From: Halisarca cf. caerulea
Taxonomy: Eukaryota > Porifera > Demospongiae > Chondrillida > Halisarcidae
DNA: 64,000 bases
Assembly (NCBI GenBank): GCA_963170055.1
Contig: CAUJGJ010000451.1
Span: 156,001-220,000 of the forward strand
Direction of reading: 5' to 3'
Each line of letters starts with the position of its first letter. The stretch's first letter is position 1. The notes beneath the pieces were generated by a model. That model did no database searches, was not told the origin of the DNA, and saw only the letters and a list, made by a program, of their open reading frames with translations. The translations under genes were made by a program, and so were the position numbers. Below, one piece after another: positions 1 through 15,441 of the stretch.

Positions 1-3000
1 AAAAGAAATTAGAAACTTTGGAAATATTATTCTTTTGAAACTTTTAAAATTCTAACGGTAACGTTACCAAATGATTTTTAAATACTTTGCAAGTTTGTCA
101 TCAGCATTAAATAAAGATTACTACGAGTAGTTTAAAAGAAATTAGAAACTTTGGAAATATTATTCTTTTGAAACTTTTAAAATTCTAACGGTAACGTTAC
201 CAAATGATTTTTAAATACTTTGCAAATGTTTCATAAGCATTAAATAAAGATTACTACGAGTAGTTTAAAAGAAATTAGAAACTTTGGAAATATTATTCTT
301 TTGAAACTTTTAAAATTCTAACGGTAACGTTACCAAATGATTTTTAAATACTTTGCAAATGTTTCATAAGCATTAAATAAAGATTACTACGAGTAGTTTA
401 AAAGAAATTAGAAACTTTGAAAATATTATTCTTTTGAAACTTTTAAAATTCTAACGGTAACGTTACCAAATGATTTTTAAATACTTTGCAAATGTTTCAT
501 AAGCATTAAATAAAGATTACTACGAGTAGTTTAAAAGAAATTAGAAACTTTGAAAATATTATTCTTTTGAAACTTTTAAAATTCTAACGGTAACGTTACC
601 AAATGATTTTTAAATACTTTGCAAATGTTTCATAAGCATTAAATAAAGATTACTACGAGTAGTTTAAAAGAAATTAGAAACTTTGGAAATATTATTCTTT
701 TGAAACTTTTAAAATTCTAACGGTAACGTTACCAAATGATTTTTAAATACTTTGCAAGTTTGTCATCAGCATTAAATAAAGATTACTACGAGTAGTTTAA
801 AAGAAATTAGAAACTTTGAAAATATTATTCTTTTGAAACTTTTAAAATTCTATCGGTAACGTTACCAAATGATTTTTAAATACTTTGCAAGTTTGTCATC
901 AGCATAAAATAAAGATTACTACGAGTAGTTTAAAAGAAATTAGAAACTTTGGAAATATTATTCTTTTGAAACTTTTAAAATTCTAACGGTAACGTTACCA
1001 AATGATTTTTAAATACTTTGCAAGTTTGTCATCAGCATTAAATAAAGATTACTACGAGTAGTTTAAAAGAAATTAGAAACTTTGGAAATATTATTCTTTT
1101 GAAACTTTTAAAATTCTAACGGTAACGTTACCAAATGATTTTTAAATACTTTGCAAGTTTGTCATCAGCATTAAATAAAGATTACTACGAGTAGTTTAAA
1201 AGAAATTAGAAACTTTGGAAATATTATTCTTTTGAAACTTTTAAACTTCTAACGGTAACGTTACCAAATGATTTTTAAATACTTTGCAAATGTTTCATAA
1301 GCATTAAATAAAGATTACTACGAGTAGTTTAAAAGAAATTAGAAACTTTGGAAATATTATTCTTTTGAAACTTTTAAAATTCTAACGGTAACGTTACCAA
1401 ATGATTTTTAAATACTTTGCAAATGTGTCAAAAGCCTTAAATAAAGATTACTACGAGTAGTTTAAAAGAAATTAGAAACTTTGGAAATATTATTCTTTTG
1501 AAACTTTTAAAATTCTAACGGTAACGTTACCAAATGATTTTTAAATACTTTGCAAGTTTGTCATCAGCATTAAATAAAGATTACTACGAGTAGTTTAAAA
1601 GAAATTAGAAACTTTGGAAATATTATTCTTTTGAAACTTTTAAAATTCTAACGGTAACGTTACCAAATGATTTTTAAATACTTTGCAAGTTTGTCATCAG
1701 CATTAAATAAAGATTACTACGAGTAGTTTAAAAGAAATTAGAAACTTTGGAAATATTATTCTTTTGAAACTTTTAAACTTCTAACGGTAACGTTACCAAA
1801 TGATTTTTAAATACTTTGCAAATGTTTCATAAGCATTAAATAAAGATTACTACGAGTAGTTTAAAAGAAATTAGAAACTTTGGAAATATTATTCTTTTGA
1901 AACTTTTAAAATTCTAACGGTAACGTTACCAAATGATTTTTAAATACTTTGCAAATGTGTCAAAAGCCTTAAATAAAGATTACTACGAGTAGTTTAAAAG
2001 AAATTAGAAACTTTGGAAATATTATTCTTTTGAAACTTTTAAAATTCTAACGGTAACGTTACCAAATGATTTTTAAATACTTTGCAAGTTTGTCATCAGC
2101 ATAAAATAAAGATTACTACGAGTAGTTTAAAAGAAATTAGAAACTTTGGAAATATTATTCTTTTGAAACTTTTAAAATTCTAACGGTAACGTTACCAAAT
2201 GATTTTTAAATACTTTGCAAGTTTGTCATCAGCATTAAATAAAGATTACTACGAGTAGTTTAAAAGAAATTAGAAACTTTGGAAATATTATTCTTTTGAA
2301 ACTTTTAAAATTCTAACGGTAACGTTACCAAATGATTTTTAAATACTTTGCAAATGTTTCATAAGCATTAAATAAAGATTACTACGAGTAGTTTAAAAGA
2401 AATTAGAAACTTTGGAAATATTATTCTTTTGAAACTTTTAAAATTCTAACGGTAACGTTACCAAATGATTTTTAAATACTTTGCAAATGTTTCATAAGCA
2501 TTAAATAAAGATTACTACGAGTAGTTTAAAAGAAATTAGAAACTTTGAAAATATTATTCTTTTGAAACTTTTAAAATTCTAACGGTAACGTTACCAAATG
2601 ATTTTTAAATACTTTGCAAATGTTTCATAAGCATTAAATAAAGATTACTACGAGTAGTTTAAAAGAAATTAGAAACTTTGAAAATATTATTCTTTTGAAA
2701 CTTTTAAAATTCTAACGGTAACGTTACCAAATGATTTTTAAATACTTTGCAAATGTTTCATAAGCATTAAATAAAGATTACTACGAGTAGTTTAAAAGAA
2801 ATTAGAAACTTTGGAAATATTATTCTTTTGAAACTTTTAAAATTCTAACGGTAACGTTACCAAATGATTTTTAAATACTTTGCAAGTTTGTCATCAGCAT
2901 TAAATAAAGATTACTACGAGTAGTTTAAAAGAAATTAGAAACTTTGAAAATATTATTCTTTTGAAACTTTTAAAATTCTATCGGTAACGTTACCAAATGA

Positions 3001-4100
3001 TTTTTAAATACTTTGCAAGTTTGTCATCAGCATAAAATAAAGATTACTACGAGTAGTTTAAAAGAAATTAGAAACTTTGGAAATATTATTCTTTTGAAAC
3101 TTTTAAAATTCTAACGGTAACGTTACCAAATGATTTTTAAATACTTTGCAAGTTTGTCATCAGCATTAAATAAAGATTACTACGAGTAGTTTAAAAGAAA
3201 TTAGAAACTTTGGAAATATTATTCTTTTGAAACTTTTAAAATTCTAACGGTAACGTTACCAAATGATTTTTAAATACTTTGCAAGTTTGTCATCAGCATT
3301 AAATAAAGATTACTACGAGTAGTTTAAAAGAAATTAGAAACTTTGGAAATATTATTCTTTTGAAACTTTTAAACTTCTAACGGTAACGTTACCAAATGAT
3401 TTTTAAATACTTTGCAAATGTTTCATAAGCATTAAATAAAGATTACTACGAGTAGTTTAAAAGAAATTAGAAACTTTGGAAATATTATTCTTTTGAAACT
3501 TTTAAAATTCTAACGGTAACGTTACCAAATGATTTTTAAATACTTTGCAAGTTTGTCATCAGCATTAAATAAAGATTACTACGAGTAGTTTAAAAGAAAT
3601 TAGAAACTTTGGAAATATTATTCTTTTGAAACTTTTAAAAAACTAACGGTAACGTTACCAAATGATTTTTAAATACTTTGCAAATGTGTCAAAAGCCTTA
3701 AATAAAAATTACTACGAGTAGTTTAAAAGAAATTAGAAACTTTGGAAATATTATTCTTTTGAAACTTTTAAAATTCTAACGGTAACGTTACCAAATGATT
3801 TTTAAATACTTTGCAAATGTTTCATAAGCATTAAATAAAGATTACTACGAGTAGTTTAAAAGAAATTAGAAACTTTGGAAATATTATTCTTTTGAAACTT
3901 TTAAAATTCTAACGGTAACGTTACCAAATGATTTTTAAATACTTTGCAAGTTTGTCATCAGCATTAAATAAAGATTACTACGAGTAGTTTAAAAGAAATT
4001 AGAAACTTTGGAAATATTATTCTTTTGAAACTTTTAAAATTCTAACGGTAACGTTACCAAATGATTTTTAAATACTTTGCAAATGTGTCAAAAGCCTTAA
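1..4100. repeat. 16-monomer (2,128-bp) higher-order repeat at left end
   Basis: The ordered series of monomer types at the left edge repeats 16 monomers later. The TATCGG monomer near 850 matches the one near 2,979. The preceding G,B,B,A,A,G order and the following AAACTTCT variant also match over about ten monomers, after which the order diverges. This is a second higher-order period besides the 21- and 24-monomer units. Confidence 0.7.
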
Positions 4101-7100
4101 ATAAAAATTACTACGAGTAGTTTAAAAGAAATTAGAAACTTTGGAAATATTATTCTTTTGAAACTTTTAAAATTCTAACGGTAACGTTACCAAATGATTT
4201 TTAAATACTTTGCAAATGTTTCATAAGCATTAAATAAAGATTACTACGAGTAGTTTAAAAGAAATTAGAAACTTTGAAAATATTCTTTTGAAACTTTTAA
4301 AATTCTAACGGTAACGTTACCAAATGATTTTTAAATACTATGCAAATGTTTCATAAGCATTAAATAAAGATTACTACGAGTAGTTTAAAAGAAATTAGAA
4401 ACTTTGAAAATATTATTCTTTTGAAACTTTTAAAATTCTAACGGTAACGTTACCAAATGATTTTTAAATACTTTGCAAATGTTTCATAAGCATTAAATAA
4501 AGATTACTACGAGTAGTTTAAAAGAAATTAGAAACTTTGGAAATATTATTCTTTTGAAACTTTTAAAATTCTAACGGTAACGTTACCAAATGATTTTTAA
4601 ATACTTTGCAAATGTTTCATAAGCATTAAATAAAGATTACTACGAGTAGTTTAAAAGAAATTAGAAACTTTGAAAATATTATTCTTTTGAAACTTTTAAA
4701 ATTCTAACGGTAACGTTACCAAATGATTTTTAAATACTTTGCAAGTTTGTCATCAGCATTAAATAAAGATTACTACGAGTAGTTTAAAAGAAATTAGAAA
4801 CTTTGAAAATATTATTCTTTTGAAACTTTTAAAATTCTAACGGTAACGTTACCAAATGATTTTTAAATACTTTGCAAATGTTTCATAAGCATTAAATAAA
4901 AATTACTACGAGTAGTTTAAAAGAAATTAGAAACTTTGGAAATATTATTCTTTTGAAACTTTTAAAATTCTAACAGTAACGTTACCAAATGATTTTTAAA
5001 TACTTTGCAAGTTTGTCATCAGCATTAAATAAAGATTACTACGAGTAGTTTAAAAGAAATTAGAAACTTTGGAAATATTATTCTTTTGAAACTTTTAAAA
5101 TTCTAACGGTAAGGTTACCAAATGATTTTTAAATACTTTGCAAGTTTGTCATCAGCATTAAATAAAGATTACTACGAGTAGTTTAAAAGAAATTAGAAAC
5201 TTTGGAAATATTATTCTTTTGAAACTTTTAAAATTCTAACGGTAACGTTACCAAATGATTTTTAAATACTTTGCAAATGTTTCATAAGCATTAAATAAAG
5301 ATTACTACGAGTAGTTTAAAAGAAATTAGAAACTTTGGAAATATTATTCTTTTGAAACTTTTAAAATTCTAACGGTAACGTTACCAAATGATTTTTAAAT
5401 ACTTTGCAAATGTTTCATAAGCATTAAATAAAGATTACTACGAGTAGTTTAAAAGAAATTAGAAACTTTGGAAATATTATTCTTTTGAAACTTTTAAAAT
5501 TCTAACGGTAACGTTACCAAATGATTTTTAAATACTTTGCAAGTTTGTCATCAGCATTAAATAAAGATTACTACGAGTAGTTTAAAAGAAATTAGAAACT
5601 TTGGAAATATTATTCTTTTGAAACTTTTAAAATTCTAACGGTAACGTTACCAAATGATTTTTAAATACTTTGCAAATGTTTCATAAGCATTAAATAAAGA
5701 TTACTACGAGTAGTTTAAAAGAAATTAGAAACTTTGGAAATATTATTCTTTTGAAACTTTTAAAATTCTAACGGTAACGTTACCAAATGATTTTTAAATA
5801 CTTTGCAAATGTTTCATAAGCATTAAATAAAGATTACTACGAGTAGTTTAAAAGAAATTAGAAACTTTGAAAATATTATTCTTTTGAAACTTTTAAAATT
5901 CTAACGGTAACGTTACCAAATGATTTTTAAATACTTTGCAAATGTTTCATAAGCATTAAATAAAGATTACTACGAGTAGTTTAAAAGAAATTAGAAACTT
6001 TGAAAATATTATTCTTTTGAAACTTTTAAAATTCTAACGGTAACGTTACCAAATGATTTTTAAATACTTTGCAAATGTTTCATAAGCATTAAATAAAGAT
6101 TACTACGAGTAGTTTAAAAGAAATTAGAAACTTTGGAAATATTATTCTTTTGAAACTTTTAAAATTCTAACGGTAACGTTACCAAATGATTTTTAAATAC
6201 TTTGCAAGTTTGTCATCAGCATTAAATAAAGATTACTACGAGTAGTTTAAAAGAAATTAGAAACTTTGGAAATATTATTCTTTTGAAACTTTTAAAATTC
6301 TAACGGTAACGTTACCAAATGATTTTTAAATACTTTGCAAATGTTTCATAAGCATTAAATAAAGATTACTACGAGTAGTTTAAAAGAAATTAGAAACTTT
6401 GGAAATATTATTCTTTTGAAACTTTTAAAATTCTAACGGTAACGTTACCAAATGATTTTTAAATACTTTGCAAGTTTGTCATCAGCATTAAATAAAGATT
6501 ACTACGAGTAGTTTAAAAGAAATTAGAAACTTTGAAAATATTATTCTTTTGAAACTTTTAAAATTCTATCGGTAACGTTACCAAATGATTTTTAAATACT
6601 TTGCAAGTTTGTCATCAGCATAAAATAAAGATTACTACGAGTAGTTTAAAAGAAATTAGAAACTTTGGAAATATTATTCTTTTGAAACTTTTAAAATTCT
6701 AACGGTAACGTTACCAAATGATTTTTAAATACTTTGCAAGTTTGTCATCAGCATTAAATAAAGATTACTACGAGTAGTTTAAAAGAAATTAGAAACTTTG
6801 GAAATATTATTCTTTTGAAACTTTTAAAATTCTAACGGTAACGTTACCAAATGATTTTTAAATACTTTGCAAATGTTTCATAAGCATTAAATAAAGATTA
6901 CTACGAGTAGTTTAAAAGAAATTAGAAACTTTGGAAATATTATTCTTTTGAAACTTTTAAAATTCTAACGGTAACGTTACCAAATGATTTTTAAATACTT
7001 TGCAAATGTTTCATAAGCATTAAATAAAGATTACTACGAGTAGTTTAAAAGAAATTAGAAACTTTGGAAATATTATTCTTTTGAAACTTATAAAATTCTA

Positions 7101-10100
7101 ACGGTAACGTTACCAAATGATTTTTAAATACTTTGCAAGTTTGTCATCAGCATTAAATAAAGATTACTACGAGTAGTTTAAAAGAAATTAGAAACTTTGA
7201 AAATATTATTCTTTTGAAACTTTTAAAATTCTATCGGTAACGTTACCAAATGATTTTTAAATACTTTGCAAGTTTGTCATCAGCATAAAATAAAGATTAC
7301 TACGAGTAGTTTAAAAGAAATTAGAAACTTTGGAAATATTATTCTTTTGAAACTTTTAAAATTCTAACGGTAACGTTACCAAATGATTTTTAAATACTTT
7401 GCAAGTTTGTCATCAGCATTAAATAAAGATTACTACGAGTAGTTTAAAAGAAATTAGAAACTTTGGAAATATTATTCTTTTGAAACTTTTAAAATTCTAA
7501 CGGTAACGTTACCAAATGATTTTTAAATACTTTGCAAATGTTTCATAAGCATTAAATAAAGATTACTACGAGTAGTTTAAAAGAAATTAGAAACTTTGGA
7601 AATATTATTCTTTTGAAACTTTTAAAATTCTAACGGTAACGTTACCAAATGATTTTTAAATACTTTGCAAATGTTTCATAAGCATTAAATAAAGATTACT
7701 ACGAGTAGTTTAAAAGAAATTAGAAACTTTGAAAATATTATTCTTTTGAAACTTTTAAAATTCTAACGGTAACGTTACCAAATGATTTTTAAATACTTTG
7801 CAAATGTTTCATAAGCATTAAATAAAGATTACTACGAGTAGTTTAAAAGAAATTAGAAACTTTGGAAATATTATTCTTTTGAAACTTTTAAAATTCTAAC
7901 GGTAACGTTACCAAATGATTTTTAAATACTTTGCAAGTTTGTCATCAGCATTAAATAAAGATTACTACGAGTAGTTTAAAAGAAATTAGAAACTTTGGAA
8001 ATATTATTCTTTTGAAACTTTTAAAATTCTAACGGTAACGTTACCAAATGATTTTTAAATACTTTGCAAATGTTTCATAAGCATTAAATAAAGATTACTA
8101 CGAGTAGTTTAAAAGAAATTAGAAACTTTGGAAATATTATTCTTTTGAAACTTTTAAAATTCTAACGGTAACGTTACCAAATGATTTTTAAATACTTTGC
8201 AAATGTTTCATAAGCATTAAATAAAGATTACTACGAGTAGTTTAAAAGAAATTAGAAACTTTGAAAATATTATTCTTTTGAAACTTTTAAAATTCTAACG
8301 GTAACGTTACCAAATGATTTTTAAATACTTTGCAAATGTTTCATAAGCATTAAATAAAGATTACTACGAGTAGTTTAAAAGAAATTAGAAACTTTGAAAA
8401 TATTATTCTTTTGAAACTTTTAAAATTCTAACGGTAACGTTACCAAATGATTTTTAAATACTTTGCAAATGTTTCATAAGCATTAAATAAAGATTACTAC
8501 GAGTAGTTTAAAAGAAATTAGAAACTTTGGAAATATTATTCTTTTGAAACTTTTAAAATTCTAACGGTAACGTTACCAAATGATTTTTAAATACTTTGCA
8601 AGTTTGTCATCAGCATTAAATAAAGATTACTACGAGTAGTTTAAAAGAAATTAGAAACTTTGAAAATATTATTCTTTTGAAACTTTTAAAATTCTATCGG
8701 TAACGTTACCAAATGATTTTTAAATACTTTGCAAGTTTGTCATCAGCATAAAATAAAGATTACTACGAGTAGTTTAAAAGAAATTAGAAACTTTGGAAAT
8801 ATTATTCTTTTGAAACTTTTAAAATTCTAACGGTAACGTTACCAAATGATTTTTAAATACTTTGCAAATGTTTCATAAGCATTAAATAAAGATTACTACG
8901 AGTAGTTTAAAAGAAATTAGAAACTTTGGAAATATTATTCTTTTGAAACTTTTAAAATTCTAACGGTAACGTTACCAAATGATTTTTAAATACTTTGCAA
9001 ATGTTTCATAAGCATTAAATAAAGATTACTACGAGTAGTTTAAAAGAAATTAGAAACTTTGGAAATATTATTCTTTTGAAACTTTTAAAATTCTAACGGT
9101 AACGTTACCAAATGATTTTTAAATACTTTGCAAGTTTGTCATCAGCATTAAATAAAGATTACTACGAGTAGTTTAAAAGAAATTAGAAACTTTGAAAATA
9201 TTATTCTTTTGAAACTTTTAAAATTCTATCGGTAACGTTACCAAATGATTTTTAAATACTTTGCAAGTTTGTCATCAGCATAAAATAAAGATTACTACGA
9301 GTAGTTTAAAAGAAATTAGAAACTTTGGAAATATTATTCTTTTGAAACTTTTAAAATTCTAACGGTAACGTTACCAAATGATTTTTAAATACTTTGCAAG
9401 TTTGTCATCAGCATTAAATAAAGATTACTACGAGTAGTTTAAAAGAAATTAGAAACTTTGGAAATATTATTCTTTTGAAACTTTTAAAATTCTAACGGTA
9501 ACGTTACCAAATGATTTTTAAATACTTTGCAAATGTTTCATAAGCATTAAATAAAGATTACTACGAGTAGTTTAAAAGAAATTAGAAACTTTGGAAATAT
9601 TATTCTTTTGAAACTTTTAAAATTCTAACGGTAACGTTACCAAATGATTTTTAAATACTTTGCAAATGTTTCATAAGCATTAAATAAAGATTACTACGAG
9701 TAGTTTAAAAGAAATTAGAAACTTTGAAAATATTATTCTTTTGAAACTTTTAAAATTCTAACGGTAACGTTACCAAATGATTTTTAAATACTTTGCAAAT
9801 GTTTCATAAGCATTAAATAAAGATTACTACGAGTAGTTTAAAAGAAATTAGAAACTTTGGAAATATTATTCTTTTGAAACTTTTAAAATTCTAACGGTAA
9901 CGTTACCAAATGATTTTTAAATACTTTGCAAGTTTGTCATCAGCATTAAATAAAGATTACTACGAGTAGTTTAAAAGAAATTAGAAACTTTGGAAATATT
10001 ATTCTTTTGAAACTTTTAAAATTCTAACGGTAACGTTACCAAATGATTTTTAAATACTTTGCAAATGTTTCATAAGCATTAAATAAAGATTACTACGAGT

Positions 10101-13100
10101 AGTTTAAAAGAAATTAGAAATTTTGGAAATATTATTCTTTTGAAACTTTTAAAATTCTAACGGTAACGTTACCAAATGATTTTTAAATACTTTGCAAATG
10201 TTTCATAAGCATTAAATAAAGATTACTACGAGTAGTTTAAAAGAAATTAGAAACTTTGAAAATATTATTCTTTTGAAACTTTTAAAATTCTAACGGTAAC
10301 GTTACCAAATGATTTTTAAATACTTTGCAAATGTTTCATAAGCATTAAATAAAGATTACTACGAGTAGTTTAAAAGAAATTAGAAACTTTGAAAATATTA
10401 TTCTTTTGAAACTTTTAAAATTCTAACGGTAACGTTACCAAATGATTTTTAAATACTTTGCAAATGTTTCATAAGCATTAAATAAAGATTACTACGAGTA
10501 GTTTAAAAGAAATTAGAAACTTTGGAAATATTATTCTTTTGAAACTTTTAAAATTCTAACGGTAACGTTACCAAATGATTTTTAAATACTTTGCAAGTTT
10601 GTCATCAGCATTAAATAAAAATTACTACGAGTAGTTTAAAAGAAATTAGAAACTTTGAAAATATTATTCTTTTGAAACTTTTAAAATTCTATCGGTAACG
10701 TTACCAAATGATTTTTAAATACTTTGCAAGTTTGTCATCAGCATAAAATAAAGATTACTACGAGTAGTTTAAAAGAAATTAGAAACTTTGGAAATATTAT
10801 TCTTTTGAAACTTTTAAAATTCTAACGGTAACGTTACCAAATGATTTTTAAATACTTTGCAAATGTTTCATAAGCATTAAATAAAGATTACTACGAGTAG
10901 TTTAAAAGAAATTAGAAACTTTGGAAATATTATTCTTTTGAAACTTTTAAAATTCTAACGGTAACGTTACCAAATGATTTTTAAATACTTTGCAAATGTT
11001 TCATAAGCATTAAATAAAGATTACTACGAGTAGTTTAAAAGAAATTAGAAACTTTGAAAATATTATTCTTTTGAAACTTTTAAAATTCTAACGGTAACGT
11101 TACCAAATGATTTTTAAATACTTTGCAAATGTTTCATAAGCATTAAATAAAGATTACTACGAGTAGTTTAAAAGAAATTAGAAACTTTGAAAATATTATT
11201 CTTTTGAAACTTTTAAAATTCTAACGGTAACGTTACCAAATGATTTTTAAATACTTTGCAAGTTTGTCATCAGCATTAAATAAAGATTACTACGAGTAGT
11301 TTAAAAGAAATTAGAAACTTTGAAAATATTATTCTTTTGAAACTTTTAAAATTCTATCGGTAACGTTACCAAATGATTTTTAAATACTTTGCAAGTTTGT
11401 CATCAGCATAAAATAAAGATTACTACGAGTAGTTTAAAAGAAATTAGAAACTTTGGAAATATTATTCTTTTGAAACTTTTAAAATTCTAACGGTAACGTT
11501 ACCAAATGATTTTTAAATACTTTGCAAGTTTGTCATCAGCATTAAATAAAGATTACTACGAGTAGTTTAAAAGAAATTAGAAACTTTGGAAATATTATTC
11601 TTTTGAAACTTTTAAAATTCTAACGGTAACGTTACCAAATGATTTTTAAATACTTTGCAAGTTTGTCATCAGCATTAAATAAAGATTACTACGAGTAGTT
11701 TAAAAGAAATTAGAAACTTTGGAAATATTATTCTTTTGAAACTTTTAAACTTCTAACGGTAACGTTACCAAATGATTTTTAAATACTTTGCAAATGTTTC
11801 ATAAGCATTAAATAAAGATTACTACGAGTAGTTTAAAAGAAATTAGAAACTTTGGAAATATTATTCTTTTGAAACTTTTAAAATTCTAACGGTAACGTTA
11901 CCAAATGATTTTTAAATACTTTGCAAGTTTGTCATCAGCATTAAATAAAGATTACTACGAGTAGTTTAAAAGAAATTAGAAACTTTGGAAATATTATTCT
12001 TTTGAAACTTTTAAAATTCTAACGGTAACGTTACCAAATGATTTTTAAATACTTTGCAAATGTGTCAAAAGCCTTAAATAAAAATTACTACGAGTAGTTT
12101 AAAAGAAATTAGAAACTTTGGAAATATTATTCTTTTGAAACTTTTAAAATTCTAACGGTAACGTTACCAAATGATTTTTAAATACTTTGCAAATGTTTCA
12201 TAAGCATTAAATAAAGATTACTACGAGTAGTTTAAAAGAAATTAGAAACTTTGAAAATATTCTTTTGAAACTTTTAAAATTCTAACGGTAACGTTACCAA
12301 ATGATTTTTAAATACTATGCAAATGTTTCATAAGCATTAAATAAAGATTACTACGAGTAGTTTAAAAGAAATTAGAAACTTTGAAAATATTATTCTTTTG
12401 AAACTTTTAAAATTCTAACGGTAACGTTACCAAATGATTTTTAAATACTTTGCAAATGTTTCATAAGCATTAAATAAAGATTACTACGAGTAGTTTAAAA
12501 GAAATTAGAAACTTTGGAAATATTATTCTTTTGAAACTTTTAAAATTCTAACGGTAACGTTACCAAATGATTTTTAAATACTTTGCAAATGTTTCATAAG
12601 CATTAAATAAAGATTACTACGAGTAGTTTAAAAGAAATTAGAAACTTTGAAAATATTATTCTTTTGAAACTTTTAAAATTCTAACGGTAACGTTACCAAA
12701 TGATTTTTAAATACTTTGCAAGTTTGTCATCAGCATTAAATAAAGATTACTACGAGTAGTTTAAAAGAAATTAGAAACTTTGAAAATATTATTCTTTTGA
12801 AACTTTTAAAATTCTAACGGTAACGTTACCAAATGATTTTTAAATACTTTGCAAATGTTTCATAAGCATTAAATAAAAATTACTACGAGTAGTTTAAAAG
12901 AAATTAGAAACTTTGGAAATATTATTCTTTTGAAACTTTTAAAATTCTAACAGTAACGTTACCAAATGATTTTTAAATACTTTGCAAGTTTGTCATCAGC
13001 ATTAAATAAAGATTACTACGAGTAGTTTAAAAGAAATTAGAAACTTTGAAAATATTATTCTTTTGAAACTTTTAAAATTCTAACGGTAACGTTACCAAAT

Positions 13101-15441
13101 GATTTTTAAATACTTTGCAAATGTTTCATAAGCATTAAATAAAGATTACTACGAGTAGTTTAAAAGAAATTAGAAACTTTGGAAATATTATTCTTTTGAA
13201 ACTTTTAAAATTCTAACGGTAACGTTACCAAATGATTTTTAAATACTTTGCAAGTTTGTCATCAGCATTAAATAAAGATTACTACGAGTAGTTTAAAAGA
13301 AATTAGAAACTTTGGAAATATTATTCTTTTGAAACTTTTAAAATTCTAACGGTAACGTTACCAAATGATTTTTAAATACTTTGCAAATGTTTCATAAGCA
13401 TTAAATAAAGATTACTACGAGTAGTTTAAAAGAAATTAGAAACTTTGGAAATATTATTCTTTTGAAACTTTTAAAATTCTAACGGTAACGTTACCAAATG
13501 ATTTTTAAATACTTTGCAAATGTTTCATAAGCATTAAATAAAGATTACTACGAGTAGTTTAAAAGAAATTAGAAACTTTGAAAATATTATTCTTTTGAAA
13601 CTTTTAAAATTCTAACGGTAACGTTACCAAATGATTTTTAAATACTTTGCAAATGTTTCATAAGCATTAAATAAAGATTACTACGAGTAGTTTAAAAGAA
13701 ATTAGAAACTTTGGAAATATTATTCTTTTGAAACTTTTAAAATTCTAACGGTAACGTTACCAAATGATTTTTAAATACTTTGCAAGTTGGTCATCAGCAT
13801 TAAATAAAGATTACTACGAGTAGTTTAAAAGAAATTAGAAACTTTGACAATATTATTCTTTTGAAACTTTTAAAATTCTATCGGTAACGTTACCAAATGA
13901 TTTTTAAATACTTTGCAAGTTTGTCATCAGCATAAAATAAAGATTACTACGAGTAGTTTAAAAGAAATTAGAAACTTTGGAAATATTATTCTTTTGAAAC
14001 TTTTAAAATTCTAACGGTAACGTTACCAAATGATTTTTAAATACTTTGCAAATGTTTCATAAGCATTAAATAAAGATTACTACGAGTAGTTTAAAAGAAA
14101 TTAGAAACTTTGGAAATATTATTCTTTTGAAACTTTTAAAATTCTAACGGTAACGTTACCAAATGATTTTTAAATACTTTGCAAATGTTTCATAAGCATT
14201 AAATAAAGATTACTACGAGTAGTTTAAAAGAAATTAGAAACTTTGAAAATATTATTCTTTTGAAACTTTTAAAATTCTAACGGTAACGTTACCAAATGAT
14301 TTTTAAATACTTTGCAAATGTTTCATAAGCATTAAATAAAGATTACTACGAGTAGTTTAAAAGAAATTAGAAACTTTGAAAATATTATTCTTTTGAAACT
14401 TTTAAAATTCTAACGGTAACGTTACCAAATGATTTTTAAATACTTTGCAAGTTTGTCATCAGCATTAAATAAAGATTACTACGAGTAGTTTAAAAGAAAT
14501 TAGAAACTTTGAAAATATTATTCTTTTGAAACTTTTAAAATTCTATCGGTAACGTTACCAAATGATTTTTAAATACTTTGCAAGTTTGTCATCAGCATAA
14601 AATAAAGATTACTACGAGTAGTTTAAAAGAAATTAGAAACTTTGGAAATATTATTCTTTTGAAACTTTTAAAATTCTAACGGTAACGTTACCAAATGATT
14701 TTTAAATACTTTGCAAGTTTGTCATCAGCATTAAATAAAGATTACTACGAGTAGTTTAAAAGAAATTAGAAACTTTGGAAATATTATTCTTTTGAAACTT
14801 TTAAAATTCTAACGGTAACGTTACCAAATGATTTTTAAATACTTTGCAAGTTTGTCATCAGCATTAAATAAAGATTACTACGAGTAGTTTAAAAGAAATT
14901 AGAAACTTTGGAAATATTATTCTTTTGAAACTTTTAAACTTCTAACGGTAACGTTACCAAATGATTTTTAAATACTTTGCAAATGTTTCATAAGCATTAA
15001 ATAAAGATTACTACGAGTAGTTTAAAAGAAATTAGAAACTTTGGAAATATTATTCTTTTGAAACTTTTAAAATTCTAACGGTAACGTTACCAAATGATTT
15101 TTAAATACTTTGCAAGTTTGTCATCAGCATTAAATAAAGATTACTACGAGTAGTTTAAAAGAAATTAGAAACTTTGGAAATATTATTCTTTTGAAACTTT
15201 TAAAATTCTAACGGTAACGTTACCAAATGATTTTTAAATACTTTGCAAATGTGTCAAAAGCCTTAAATAAAAATTACTACGAGTAGTTTAAAAGAAATTA
15301 GAAACTTTGGAAATATTATTCTTTTGAAACTTTTAAAATTCTAACGGTAACGTTACCAAATGATTTTTAAATACTTTGCAAATGTTTCATAAGCATTAAA
15401 TAAAGATTACTACGAGTAGTTTAAAAGAAATTAGAAACTTT